Notes: generated by a model not told the origin, from the sequence alone. Counted from the stretch's first letter, positions 10,550 through 23,054 are shown. The stretch: 64,000 nucleotides of DNA from Tolypeutes matacus (GCA_026826555.1 JAKSZT010053764.1:37553520-37617519), one strand, 5' to 3'. Numbers and translations: made by a program.

Positions 10550-12760
10550 CCTCTACCCCAAAAAAAGTATGCAAACACTAAAAGCAACAAAACAAACACA
10601 AAAGAGCAACAAATAAATTTCTATGAGAAAAAAAGCAGAGGGGCAAAAACAAATCCTGACAAATTTAAAACAATCAAAATCACTTATTTCTGATCTTATA
10701 AGAATTACATTAGAGAGCAATAACAGAAAAGTATCTGGAAAATCTCCACATTTTTGGAAATTAAACAATACACTTCTAAATAATTCATAAATCAAAGGGG
10801 AAGTCTCAAGGGGAAATTAGAAAACATTTTGAAAGGAACAAAAATGAAAATACACTATATCAAAATTTATGGGATGCAGCTAAAGGAATGCTTAGGAGGA
10901 AATTTACAGCACTAAAGGTTTTTATTTAAGAAGATCTCAAATCAATAACCTTAAGTTTTCACCTTAACAAACTAGAGAAAAGAGCAAACTAAACCCATAC
11001 GAGGAAGTAATAAAAATGAGAGCAGAAATCAACAAAACTGGAAAAAGAACGAGAAAACTTTAAAATTCCAATAAAATCTATAAATCTCTAACTAGACTGA
11101 TCAAGAAAAAAATAAAGACATAACATTACCACCATTAGGAACAAAAGAGGGACACAGACCCCACAGACATAAAAAGGATAATAAGAGAATACTCACACAC
11201 AAATATCCAACAACTTGGATGAAATGGACCAATTCCCCGAAAAATGCAAACTACCCAAACTCATCCAATCTCTTTTGAAAACCTAAGAGGAAACAGTTCT
11301 CAATTCATCTTATGAGCTCAACATTGCCCTGATACAAAAACCAGAAAAGACTGTATCAGAAAACTACAGACTAGTATCTCTTAGAAAATAGATGCAGAAA
11401 TCGTCAAAAAAAAATTAGCAAGTCAAATCCAACAACACAAAAACAAGAATAATTCTTCATAACCCAAAAATGTGAGGCTGATTTAACAACCAAAAATCAA
11501 TCCCTGTAATTCACCATTTTAATAGACAAAAGAAGAAAACCCTATCAACAAATGCAAAAAAAACATTTGACAACATTAATTCATGACAAAACTCTCAGCA
11601 AATGAGGAACAAAAGGAAATTACCTAGACTTGATGAAGGGCATCTACAAAAAGTCTACAGATAAGTTTACCTAACTGAATGTTTTTTTCTAAAATCAGGA
11701 ACAAAAGCAAGGATGCTCATACTCACTGCTAACTAATTCAATAAGAAGAAAAAATAAAGGCAAACATATTGGCAAATAAGGTAAAAGAAACAGACTCATC
11801 AATTACTTGCAAGTATAATCCTTATTTTCATCCCAATCTAAAAATAAATATTTTTAGATAATAGCAAAAGTATATTTGCTAAAAGAAAGGTTGAAAGCAA
11901 GAAGGATGGGTAAAGATAGTTCATGCAAAACCCAACTAATTAAAGAAAGCCAGTGAGGCTTTTCTAGTAGACAAAGCAGATTATAATACAAAAGCAATAC
12001 TAAGGGGTCGGATGTGGCTCAACTGGTTGGGCGTCCGTCTCCCATATGGAGGGACCCGGGTTCGATCCCCGGGACCTCCCGGTAAAAAGAAAAAAAAAAA
12101 AAAAAAGCAATACTAGGATTAGGATATTTCAATGTTATACATAAGATAGCTTCAAAATATAAAACTACAAAGAAAAATAGACAAATCTCCAAATTCAGTA
12201 GTTTTTTCCCCCAATAGATTTTAACACATTTTTCTCAGTAACTGATAGAACACAGGTGTACAAAACAATTAAGGATATAAAAGATTCGTACAACATAAAT
12301 AGCCCAATTGACATACAAAGAATACTGCACCAACAATAAGCATTGTTTTAAAAGTACATTTACAAAACTAGACCAGATGCTGAAAGACAGTCAAGACATT
12401 TCAAAAAACTAAAATCTTACAAAGTATGTACTCAGACCACATGCTATTAATTCCAGAAAGATAAGGAGAAATCAAGAAAGTGCTGGCTCAACTAGAAAGG
12501 TTTTCTTAAGCAGGACACAAAAAGCTCTAACCATAAATAAAAAGGCAAATTAAATTGGACTATCATTAACAGATCAAAAAGATAAGCCAGAGAGGAAATA
12601 TCTGCAACACAAACACTGATAATACCCAAGTACTGCAGAGGATATAAACCAATTCACTACAGACAGAAGTATAAACTCCACAAATATTTCCAATTCTACA
12701 CATTATGCATGATTGTTTTGTAAGTTCACAACTTCTCTAATATATATAAAAGAATAAGCC
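10550..12760 (+). mobile_element. Decayed L1 ORF2 region
   Basis: Translation in broken frames gives L1 reverse-transcriptase-like phrases; at DNA level gggatgcagctaaaggaatg and acaaaagaagaaaaccctat are typical. Many stops and indels. A DAS monomer is inserted at 12003-12103. Confidence 0.65.
12003..12103 (+). mobile_element. DAS SINE, short monomer
   Basis: Only the tRNA-like part (gtcggatgtggctcaactgg to gatccccgggacctcccggt) plus poly(A). TSD AAAGCAATACTA at 11991-12002 and 12104-12115. Confidence 0.92.
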
Positions 12761-13239
12761 AAAAAAATAAACCCTTATTAGTCTAAGCCACTGTTAATGC
12801 GGGATTTCAGATACTTCAAGCCAAAAACATTGCTCAGATGTTCCTCATATGTATAAGCAATTCACACAAAAAAGTGAGCTATGGATGGACAAAAAGCATA
12901 AATGTTGTTTCACTTCACAAATAATAAAATAAATTAAAAATAAAATTTTAAAAATTGCATAAATCTTACAAAAGATGTCAAGAATGAGAAACTACACTGA
13001 GAAGGAGGCATATGGGAAACCCATCTTCTTACAAAATTGAAAACTTAGCCAAAAAAATGCATCCTATGTAGAAAATGTTTTTTTATAAAGAGTCTGTGTA
13101 AATCTAACACAGAATAACAAACAAAATGACTCATTATTCACATGATAGATACTTTTTAAGCTTCCTTTATATTCCAGAAACATAAAACTCAACTCACTGG
13201 TAAAGTACAGAAGAAAAGAAATCGATACAAGTACAGCAT

Positions 13240-14340
13240 ATAAACTGAGCCAGGCACTTTATACATATTATCTCACAAAATTCTCCAAATAAGCCAGTGA
13301 AGCGGGTATTATATATCACATGTTAAAAATGTAGCTACCATGCGAATATTCTCGCGTCCTGATTTTGTGATAATCAGGGTAGGCTAAACATTCGCTATAT
13401 TAGAAACCATGCATGTGTCCCCAGACCTAGTTTTTCTCCCTAGGTCTGATTTTTTAGAATGCTGGTGATAAAATAAGCCTGATTTATTATATGACCACCC
13501 TGTATGGGAAAAGACTGTAACTTCGGCTATCTTTGGTCAGCCTTAAGAGATATAGCAGGGGTATGGATGTGGTTCGGGTGGTTGGGCATCCGTCTCCTAT
13601 ATGGAGGGACCTGGGTTCAATCCCTGGGACGTCCCGGTAAAAATAAAAGAAAGAAAAATATAGAAGGAGTGTGGTGGGTGTGCCACCAGGCCCCATGAGC
13701 CACACAGCAAGATGATGACATAACAGCAGAGACACAAGGGAGAGCCAAGACGAGACACACCGAAAAACAAGGAACTAAGGTGGAGCAGGCGGCAGGATGC
13801 CTCTCTCCCACATCTGAGATTCCGAGGATCTAATCCCAGTGAAGACAGGAGGAGAAGGATGAGAAGAGAGGGCAGGAAACAGACACAGAGAGTTGCCCAG
13901 CGAATGGACATGGAAACAGGACACAGAAAATGGATAAAAGTAAATAAATAAATCCTTTAAAAAATGTATAGGAGAGGAAGATACGGACTACAGTTAGTAG
14001 TAATACTTTGATGATGCTCTTTCAAGATTTGTTAACAATTGTTTCACAGCAATGCAGGCTGTTTGGGGGGTGGGGGGGTGATGTGTGGGAGCCCTGTATG
14101 ATATTATGCATGTTTGTTCTGTAAGTTCACAATGTTTACTGAACACTTATAGTTTATGTATGTTCATGTAAGAATGATATACTTAATTGGTAAAAAAAAA
14201 AAAAAAAAAAAACATGAGGCAAAATATTTTTTAAAAATGTAGCTACCGAGGCTCAGAAAACTAAAGTACCTTGCCCAAAAAGTCAGGTGTTTCCAATTCT
14301 AATGTTCATGCTCTCTCCAAAATGCAGACATTTCAAAATA
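13240..14340 (+). mobile_element. MIR SINE split by a composite retroposon
   Basis: The left half (13240-13339, cactttatacatattatctc) and right half (14248-14340, gaggctcagaaaactaaagt, ttgcccaaaaagtcaggtg) join into one MIR core once the insertion at 13340-14230 and one TSD copy are removed. Confidence 0.7.
13340..14230 (+). mobile_element. Composite retroposon, copy 1 (unknown head + DAS dimer + L1-type 3' end)
   Basis: Starts aTGCGAATATTCTC and runs about 220 bp without similarity to any repeat I know. A DAS dimer follows (about 13562-13965, both tRNA-like units decayed), then an L1 3' end (about 13980-14190: cggactacagttagtagtaa, gtgggagccctgtatgatat, ttcacaatgtttactgaaca, tatgtatgttcatgtaagaa) and poly(A) at 14192-14211. 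The TSD TTAAAAATGTAGCTACC is perfect at 13323-13339 and 14231-14247. It shares its start and layout with 50716-51747. No intact reading frame; it must have moved with L1 proteins. Confidence 0.8.
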
Positions 14341-14542
14341 TTTAAATCAGTAACTAATGTGCCAACACACATTTTTCCTTGTATCAAAATATTAAACAAA
14401 AACAAAACACAAATCATCAATAAAAAACAAATCAACACAATGGAATCAGTTAGTTTTACATGTGCCAATATGGAAAGATCGCCAAAATAATAATAAAAAA
14501 GAGAAAAGTAAAGAAAACTGTGGTGTTTAAGAATAATAAGTA

Positions 14543-14731
14543 GGGAAGCGGCTGTGGCTCAATCAGTGGGGCTCCGGTTTGCCGGAGCCATGTGGGAGGC
14601 CCCGGGTTCGGTTCCCGGGGCCTCCTGGTGGAGGCGGGCCCACCCGCACGGCGTGGTTGGCTGACCCGGCGAGCACAAGCAGCAAGGGGGGGATAAATGA
14701 ATAAATAAATAAAATCTTAAAAAAAAAAAAA
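14543..14731 (+). mobile_element. DAS-III type SINE
   Basis: Full-length, with an 8-bp extra palindromic stretch near the A box (ggtttgccggagccatg). TSD AAGAATAATAAG at 14529-14540 and 14732-14743. Confidence 0.94.
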
Positions 14732-15521
14732 AAGAATAATAAGCGTTCCAAAATAGAAGCAGTTTAGTTTGATGGTATGAGTTAACTTCTATATTTGCTA
14801 TAAAGAATGATTGTCACTGAGGTATATTATTAATAATTTTCTTTGTATCACACATTTCCATTCCTCAATTTATATAATTACTTTTTATAAAATGAAGATT
14901 AATTATCAGTTACAGTTCTCAAAATCCACTATTCTTTTTGGAACATGATAATTACCTGAAATAGTGTGTTATAACATTTTCTGGTGTTAATATTTTACAT
15001 TCTTACCTATAAAAAATTATTTTTCACTATTGTTAGATACAGACTCATTGTACTAGATTATAGACTCATCCTCTCTCATTGAGTTTCATCTTTATTAGAT
15101 TGGTATATGTTAAAGCAGAAATATATATTCATCTTTCTCCAATTCTACTTTTGTCCTCATGATTTTATCTTTAGGATTCCAGGTCATCAATAAATAATAC
15201 TGAATAGATAAGAATTTAAAAAAGAAAGAAAGAAAACTTTGGGTAGTGAGTGATTCCATCTCCCTAATTAGAATAAATAGAAAAGTATATGACGGTATAT
15301 AGATAAACACGTATCTGGCAAGAATCACACACAAAAAGTTTTTTCTGAGTGAGCCCCATTTTTAGTTCATACTTTTCTACACATCTGAATTTTATATTCT
15401 CAAAGTAACACATGTACAACGAAGTTATTTTTTTATTTTCATTCTGTATATAAGAACTAATAAAAGCTAGGTCCTTTAAGAAAACTGGAGGGCTTTAAAT
15501 GTTAAAAAAAAAAAAAAAATT

Positions 15522-15622
15522 GGGGGACGGATGTGGCTCAAATGGTTGGGCGTCTGTCTCCCATATGGAGGGACCCGGGTTCGATCCCTGGGACCTCCTG
15601 GTGAAAAAAAATAAAATAAAAA
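15522..15622 (+). mobile_element. DAS SINE, short monomer
   Basis: ggggacggatgtggctcaaa to gatccctgggacctcctggt, with an A-rich tail. It sits directly after a (A)15 run, the tail of an earlier insertion. Confidence 0.9.
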
Positions 15623-16073
15623 TTATACTCAAGTCTAGACATCTGTAAAACGGCTGCTTAACCTGTAAACCAAGTAGTCTATTATTGTCATATCTATAGG
15701 GCATCAAACTAACTCATAATTGCATAATTTTACCTGGAAAAACTAGAATTCAGATCTTCTGGTAATTAAAATATTTTTGCAAAAGCTGTAAATCCAATAC
15801 TACACTTCAAGTAACTGATATGCATACTTTTTATTCATAACTCTAATTAATAGAACCCGTTAGATATGCTATCCCAATAGTTTTTGCATCAAACAGTGAA
15901 TTTACAGACAGCATCAATTTCAGCTTTTAGAAACACGCCTGATCTCAATTTAGTGGGATTTTCCTTTTTTATGTAGAAGCTGTTACTGAAATAATGCATT
16001 GGAAATTTAATTAGACTAAGAATAAACAACACATTTTTCTAAAGTAAGTTACACTGTTAAAACATTCCCAAGT

Positions 16074-16450
16074 TGGGAAAATGGATGTGCCTCAAATGAT
16101 TGGGCTCCCCAAGCAATTGGGCTCTCCCGTCTACCACATAGGAGGTCCAGGGTTTGGTTCCCGGGGACTCCTGGTGAAAGGCAAGCTGGCCTGTGTGTAG
16201 AGCTGGACCAAGCGGAGAGCAAGATGACACAACAAAAAGAAACAGGAGAGAGACAATAAGAGACACAGCAGACTAGGGAGCTGAGGTGGCGCAAGAAATT
16301 AAGTGCCTCTCTCCCACTCCGGAAGATCCCAGAATTGGTTCCCAGTGCCACCTAAAGAGAAGACAAGCAGACACAGAAGAACACACAGACAGCAGACAGT
16401 GAGCACAAAAACAGTGAGGGTTGAGGCACAAATAAATAAATAAAATCTTA
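16074..16450 (+). mobile_element. DAS SINE, dimeric form
   Basis: Two tRNA-like units separated by a linker with acaacaaaaagaaacaggag, then the tail ggcacaaataaataaataaa. TSD AAAACATTCCCAAGT at 16059-16073 and 16451-16465. Confidence 0.92.
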
Positions 16451-16779
16451 AAAACATTCCCAAGTACAAGGTAGTGGAAATAAATCTTTTAGATATTATT
16501 TTTCATTCATTCAATAAATACAATACCTAATACATGCAAGGCAAAATGCTAGGCACCACAGGATTAGGAGATAAACAAAACAGCCCCTACACTGGTAGTT
16601 CTTACAATATAATGAGGTAGACAGACCATATAATCACCAAACGATTATAATCAATGATCTCGTTTAGGTTGGTGTGTAAAATTATCCTCTTAAGAAAAAC
16701 ATTTAAATGAATTCAAAGGATGAAAATCCAACTAAGAAAAGTTAAGCTTGGGGGCAATGAATAAGTGTTGGCTCCAAAG

Positions 16780-16910
16780 TTAAGTCACTGGGTTTGAATC
16801 TAGACTCTACCACTTATCTAGACTCCACTACTTAACATCAATGTATGTATGAATTTTATCACATTAATCGAAGTCTCAGTTTCTTCATTTTTAAAAAAGA
16901 ATAACAGTTT
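16780..16910 (+). mobile_element. MIR fragment
   Basis: tcactgggtttgaatctaga, ctctaccacttatctag and cagtttcttcatttttaaaa follow MIR order. Degraded. Confidence 0.5.
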
Positions 16911-17397
16911 TTTTATAATAAAGTGGTTGTAAAACAAAGTATCTCAATTTTTATATCAATTTCATGTTGAAATATTATTTCCGTATAAATTGGATTAAGT
17001 GAAATATATTATTAAACTTATTTTCACTTTTTAGTTATTAATATGGCTACTAGAAAACAAAGAACAAATAAGGCTTACATAATATTTCTATTAGAGAGCA
17101 ACGATCTAGAAGGCATGCTAAAACTTTGCAAAGAGGAATTTGAAGAACAGCCTAACAAGATCTAGAACATTAAGTCCTAATGCCATGAAGATGGGGCCAA
17201 CAAACTTTTCCTCCCATTTACTGGGATAAACAATAACTTCAGCTCTGTGTGCCCTATGGCAGCTATAACACATAAATGAACAGGTGGCCCACCACAGTTT
17301 GCCTGACCCCTGCCCTAAGATATCCATTTTAAGTAATAGCTCCTACTATTAACAGCTCAGGCTGTTAAATTTTGAGGAATTTTGTAAGGCTTTTTTC

Positions 17398-17471
17398 GGG
17401 GGGGGGGGGGGGGGCGGTATCCATGTCTAAAAAACCTTTCCCCCAGGGTTTTTTTTTTTTTTTTTTTTTTT
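17398..17471. repeat. G17 run and T23 run 35 bp apart
   Basis: An uninterrupted run of 17 Gs at 17398-17414 is followed by 34 ordinary bases and a T run at 17449-17471. Long pure G runs are rare in mammals and are a common site of assembly or consensus error. Confidence 0.8.
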
Positions 17472-18338
17472 CCTTTTAAAAAAAACGAAGCACTTTTATT
17501 TGTACATATTAATAAAGGATACAATTCATCCAAAGTGCACAATGTTTTCTGGTATAATCACATAGTTGTGCACTTATCACTTCAATCATTATTAGAGCAC
17601 TTTCGTTATTTCAATAATAAAAACAATAAACAAAAACAGACAAATAAACAAGAAAATTCTTAACCTCTCAATCTCTCTGTTTTCCCTGAATTACATACCT
17701 GCTATTTCTGGCTGTTCTTGCACAATTATTTATTTATTAAGTTTTACTGAGATATATTCACATACCATATGAGCTATCGAAAGTGTATAATCAATGGCTT
17801 TTTGTATAATCACAATGTTGTACATTTAACACCACAAAAATTTTAGAACCATTTCATTACTCCAAAACAAAAACTCCACATCCCTTAGCATGCCTTCCCC
17901 AGCCCTACATAACTACTAATCTAATTTCATCTTTATAAATTGATTTATATTTACATTTTATATAAATGGAATCATACAATATGTTACACAATATATTTAG
18001 TTCATAGCAGTGCAATCATACAGTATTTGTCCTTTTGTGTCTGGCTTGCTTCACTCAACATAATGTCCTCCAGGTTCATCTATGTTGTCATACCCTTTAT
18101 GACTTCATTTCTTTTTGCAGCTGCATAATATTCCATCATGTGAATACACCACAGTTTGCTTATCCATTCATCAGCTGATGGACACCTGGGTTGTTTCCAA
18201 CTTTTGGCAAACATGAATAATGGTGCTATGAACATCAGTTTGCAGGTATCTGTTCGTGTCACTGCTCTCAGTTCTTCTGGGTATATACCCAGTAGTGGTA
18301 TTCTAGGTTCACGTGGCAAATCTATATTAAACTTCTTT

Positions 18339-18544
18339 GGGAGAGGAGGTAGCTCAAGCGACTGGGTGCTTCTCTCCCACATGGGAGGTCCCAAGTTCAG
18401 TTCCCAGTGCCTCCTAAAGAGAAGACGAGCAGACACAGAGACCACACAGCAAATGGACACAGAAAGCAGACAGCGGGCACAAACAATGGGGGAGGAAGGG
18501 GAATACATAAATAAAAAATAAATCTTTAAAAATAAATAAATAAA
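18339..18544 (+). mobile_element. DAS SINE, monomer with long tail
   Basis: agaggaggtagctcaagcga to ttcccagtgcctcctaaaga, then a tail of acacagagaccacacagcaa type and (ATAA)n. TSD TAAACTTCTTT at 18328-18338 and 18545-18555. Confidence 0.9.
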
Positions 18545-18786
18545 TAAACTTCTTTAGGAACTGTCAAATAGCCCTCCACAGTGGCTATACCATTCTACAT
18601 TCCCACCAACAGTGAATAAGCATTCCTATCTCTCCACATCCTCTCCAACACTTGTAGTTCTCCGTCTTTTTAACAGTGACCATTCAGATAGGTGTGAAAT
18701 GATATCTCATTTTAGTTTTTATTTGCCCTTCCCTAATCACTAGTGATTTTTTCCATGTGTTTTTTCATTTTTTCATGTGTTTTTTT

Positions 18787-18979
18787 GTTGTTGTTGTTGT
18801 TTTTTTAAAGATTTTATTTATTTATTCATTTATCCCCCCCTTGCTGCTTGTGCTCGCTGGGTCAGCTAACCCATGCCGTGCGGGTGGGCTTGCCTTCACC
18901 AGGAGGCCCTGGGAACCGAACCCAGGGCCTCCCATATGGTAAACAGGAGCCCTACTGATTGAGCCACAGCCGCTTCCCC
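18787..18979 (-). mobile_element. DAS-III type SINE
   Basis: Reverse full-length copy, flanked by TTTTCATGTGTTTTTT on each side (about 18770 and 18980). Confidence 0.92.
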
Positions 18980-19240
18980 TTTTCATGTGTTTTTTTGCCA
19001 TTTGTATTCTTTGGGCAAATGTCTATTCAAGTATTTTTGCCAATTTTTTCAATTGGTCGTTTGTCTTTTTATTGTTGACTTGTAACATATCTCTATATAT
19101 CCTGGATATTAAACCCTTATCAGACATGTGATTTCCAGATATTTTCTTCCATTGAGTTGGCTGCCTTTTCACCCTTTTGACAAAGTCCTGTGAGATGCAA
19201 AAGTGTTTAATTTTGTGTACCCAAATAGCCAAAAGCATTC

Positions 19241-19720
19241 TATAAAAGAAGAGTGACATGGGAGGAATTTCACTGCCTGACCTTAGAACATATTACAAAG
19301 CTACAGTGGTCAAAACAGCATGGTACTAGCATAAAGACAGACACTTCAATCAGTGGAAAAGAATGGAGAATCCAGGAAAAAAACCCTCATCCCTATGGCC
19401 AACTGGTTTTCCACAAGCTTATCAAGTTCATGTTAACAGGACAAAACAATCTCTTCAACAAATGGTGCTGGGTAAACTGGATATCTATAGCCAAAAGAAT
19501 GAAAGAAGACTCCTATATCACTTCCTATGAAAGAATCAATTCAAAATGGATGAAAGACCTAAATATAAAAGCTCGGACCATAAAACTACTGAAAGAACAT
19601 GTAGGGAAACATCTTGAAAACCTTATGGTAGGTGGTGGTTTCTTGAACCTTATAGCCAAAGCATGCGCAACAAAAGGAAAAATAGATAAATAGGACCCCA
19701 AAATTAAACTCTTTTGTGAG
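19241..19720 (+). mobile_element. L1 ORF2 segment, inverted relative to its own 3' end
   Basis: A 146-residue open frame (19253-19693) is L1 ORF2 distal sequence (WKISIAKRM-like region, INSKWMKDLNIKARTIKLL, ending CATKGKIDK). In L1 this block comes just before the KRQPTQW block found on the opposite strand at 19023-19240. Head-to-head arrangement fits twin priming. Confidence 0.8.
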
Positions 19721-20079
19721 GCATTTTAATGCTGGTAGCTAGAAATCTGCCATTTACACCATGGAAATCAGAAAATTTACAAATCAAAGCTGTTTTTCCT
19801 GGAGAACTATTTGATAAACATTTACCAGCACACCCCTGACTGTATGTAAAAAAAAATTAACTTCTCTCCTACACATCTAAAATTGTATTAGTTGTGTACT
19901 ATTCTTTCTTTAAAAAACATTCAAATCATTTTCTGTGTTGTGTGTTTCACATAAGGATCACTGGCTAAGAAAGGATGTTGTGCTTGGCAAAGGAAGACAG
20001 ACCAATATGCAAGATCCTTGATATTTATGCTTGTACTTATGATCCTTGTTCTTGTAAAATTGAAACTTAGCCTAGTATT

Positions 20080-21295
20080 ATATATTGCCTAAGAGTTACC
20101 TCTTGAAAGCCTGTATTGTTCTAATGTGGCCTCTCTCTAAGTCAAACTACCTTACCCTGCAGAGTGGGACATGACTCCCAGGGATGAGCCTCCCTGGCAC
20201 CGAGGGATTATCACCAAGCACCAACCAGTGATGCATTTGGAAAAATACCTTAACTAAAACGGGGAAATATTAATACAAATGAGTTTTTATAGCTAAGAGA
20301 TTTCAGAGTGAGTCGGGAGATCATTCCAGAAGTTACGCTTATGCACATCTTAGGATGATCCCACTGACTGCCACAGTAAACAGTGCCTCACACTGGTGGG
20401 CTCCTGACGGCTCTAGAGACACCTGGACACTAAAGGCAGGGCAGACGATCCCAGGAATATGGTATCCTTCAGTGGACCTTACCTTGGAATATATGATACC
20501 CTATCACTCCAATGAATCAGAATTGGACTTTATTTATAATTTTCCTACACATGGTTCTTATGTCCCTTTTATTTGAACCTGTAATTAGACTTAAATCTTC
20601 CAGCCGTTCATATGCCAGTAGAGCCCTGATTCTCAGCAGAGTTGCAATACCTACTTCTCCAGTTCATTGGACTCGCCCAGGACAACAAAGATGATGATGG
20701 ACAAAATCCATCCCAAAAAAACAGAGAATCTACAACTGCAAGCAGGACAGTTCCACCCATCTGCCCCATGGGATCTAAGCCCCTTCTCAATTGGAAGCAG
20801 AGTGGGCATTACTATCCCAAAATCCTCAAGATCGAGGATGAACAAACATAAGGGGGTATTGCAACTAGGGACTAAAGTAGACTAATTAGTATTATTCTAA
20901 TAGTGGAAGAACTTGTAACATTGATATAAAGGCAGTGGTCACCAGAGGTTCTGAGGGGAGGGAGAGGGAAGAATAGGTTTAACGTGGGGCTTTTTTGGGG
21001 ACACTGGAATTGTTCTGTATGATGTTGCAATGATGGATACAGATCCTTAAACATTGTCAAAACCTATAAAACTGTGCAGTGCAAAGTGTAAATCATAACG
21101 TAAACTAAAGACTAAAGACCACGGTTAGTAGCAATACTTCAATGTGTTCAAAAATTGTAACAAATGTATCAAACTAATGAAAGATGCTGCTAATGGGGAA
21201 AAGTGTGGGAGGGGGAGGGCTGAAGTAAATGGGAATCCCCTATATTTTCAATGTAACGTTTATGTAATCTAAAGCTTCTTTGAAAAGAAAAAAAA
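20080..21295 (+). mobile_element. L1-type long 3' UTR
   Basis: GC-moderate, non-coding block (tgggacatgactcccaggga, gagcctccctggcaccgagg, cagtgcctcacactggtggg) that ends with the xenarthran L1 3' signature (ccacggttagtagcaatact, aagcttctttgaaaag) and poly(A) at 21289. The open frames inside are short and unrelated to any family I know. Confidence 0.5.
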
Positions 21296-21866
21296 AAAGG
21301 CTGTTATAGAAGAACAACAAGCAGCATTATTGTGACTCCTGAGGCAGTCAAGAGCTGTGCTTGGAGAGAGTGCAAAAGAGAAAGCAGTTTAAGAGGACAC
21401 TGCAAGAGAAAGGCAAGAGCCATAAGATTATGTACATACTACCTAACAGCACCCAGTAAGGACTCAACAATAGTACTTATGATTAAATACATACTATTAT
21501 GATTAATTACCTAAATTATTTGTAAGCAAATATTACCACATATGATGCTCTGGTAGTACAATAGAGAGCAGTCACAGTCCCTTTCCTGCAGAGACTGTTA
21601 ATCAAATAATCACATAAATATATAAATTTAAAATTGTAATCGATGTTATAAAAAACAGGGAACTCTGAGAAAATACAACAAGAAATCCCAAACTAGTCTG
21701 GACAGTCAGGAATGACTTCCTTGAGAAAGTGATCTTTGCACTGAGATTTGAAGGTTTAGTATGAATGGACAAAGTGGGAGGCATTCCAGGTAGCAAGAAC
21801 AAATCATACAAAAGTCCTGAGGCAGGAAAAAAGTCTAACAGGTCAAGGAGTTAAAAAGTCAATGTG

Positions 21867-22020
21867 AAAAAAATAAAAAATAAAATAAAATAAAATAAAA
21901 AAAAAAAAAAAGAAAGGGAAACGGATGTAGCTCAAGAGGTTCGGCGTCCGTCTACCATATGGAGAGACCGGGGTTCGATCCCCGGTACCTCCCGGTTAAA
22001 AAAAGAAAAAAAGAAAAAAG
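21867..22020 (+). mobile_element. DAS SINE, short monomer with A-rich leader
   Basis: The tRNA-like part (aacggatgtagctcaagagg to gatccccggtacctcccggt) spans about 21917-21997. The TSD AAAAGTCAATGTG is at 21854-21866 and 22021-22033, so about 50 bp of (AATAA)n lies inside the duplication, 5' of the SINE. Confidence 0.88.
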
Positions 22021-22293
22021 AAAAGTCAATGTGGCAAGAAACAAGTGAGCAAGAGGAACAAATTCCTCAGCAAAGAATGGAAAGGTAGGCAGGAAGATTA
22101 TCATCATACAGGATCTCAGCCCACATCAGTATTATTCTAAGATCACATGACCTGATTAATATTTTTCAGAGATTACTCTGGGAAGTAATAGTGGGGAGAG
22201 AGGCAGGGGAGAATTACAGAAAAGCAGAGACACTGATCAGTAAGCTACTATAGTTTTTAGGCAAGAGGAAATGGCACTTATTAGTCAAGCCTC

Positions 22294-22661
22294 AGGAAGA
22301 TGGATGTGGCTCGAGCCACTGGGCTTCTGCCTACCACATAGGAAGTACCGGGTTCGGTTCCCAGTGCCTCCTAAAGAAGATTAGCAAGACAGCGAGCTGA
22401 CGTGACAGGCTGGAGCACCAAGCTGACACAACAGGATAACACAGAGAGATGATGTAACAAAGAGACAAAGCAAGGAAACACAATAAGAGACACAACAAGC
22501 AGGGATCAGAGGTAGCTCAAGTGATTGGGTGCCTCCTTCCCACATCGGAATTCCCAGGTTCAGATCCCAGTGCCTCCTAAATAAGATGAACAGGGAGCAG
22601 ACAGCAAGTACAAATGAGGTGGGGGATAAATAAAATAAATCTTAAAAAAAAAAAAAAAAAA
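22294..22661 (+). mobile_element. DAS SINE, dimeric form
   Basis: Unit 1 (gatggatgtggctcgagcca), linker with tgacgtgacaggctggagca, unit 2 (tcagaggtagctcaagtgat), tail cagacagcaagtacaaatga and poly(A). Confidence 0.9.
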
Positions 22662-22671
22662 GTAACAACTT

Positions 22672-23046
22672 GGGAAGCAGATGTGGCTCAAGCAGGTGGG
22701 CGTTCACCTACCACCCACCACCCGAACCCGGGTTCGGTTCCCAGTGCCTCCTAAAGAAGACAAACAAGACAGCAAGCTGACGCAACAGGCTGGCATAGCG
22801 AGTTCACACAACGAGGAGATGCAACAAGGAGACATAATGAGAGACACAACAAGCAGGGAGTGGAGGTGGCTCAAGTGATTGGGCACCTCCCTCCCACATG
22901 GGAGGTCCCAGATTCAGTTCCCCGTGCCTCATAAAAGATGACAAGCAGACACAGAGAGTACACAACAAACAGATACAGAGAGCAGACAGCGCACACAAAT
23001 AATGGGGGAGGGGGAATAAATAAATAAAACAAATCTTTAAAAACAA
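22672..23046 (+). mobile_element. DAS SINE, dimeric form, inserted next to the previous tail
   Basis: Full dimer with tail, flanked by AAAAGTAACAAC at about 22657 and 23049. It is a different insertion from its left neighbour, which also ends at this site. Confidence 0.9.
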
Positions 23047-23054
23047 AAAAAAGT

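Larger units (their letters stand above)
17480..19240 (-). mobile_element. L1 ORF2 C-terminus and 3' UTR, reverse orientation
   Basis: The minus-strand frame at 19023-19259 carries L1 ORF2 C-terminal sequence (KRVKRQPTQWKK, DKGLISRIYRD). Further left the frame at 18080-18508 ends in MEYYAAAKRNE, the usual end of ORF2. Two DAS SINEs interrupt it. The segment to its right (19241-19700) is the preceding part of ORF2 in inverted orientation. Confidence 0.8.
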
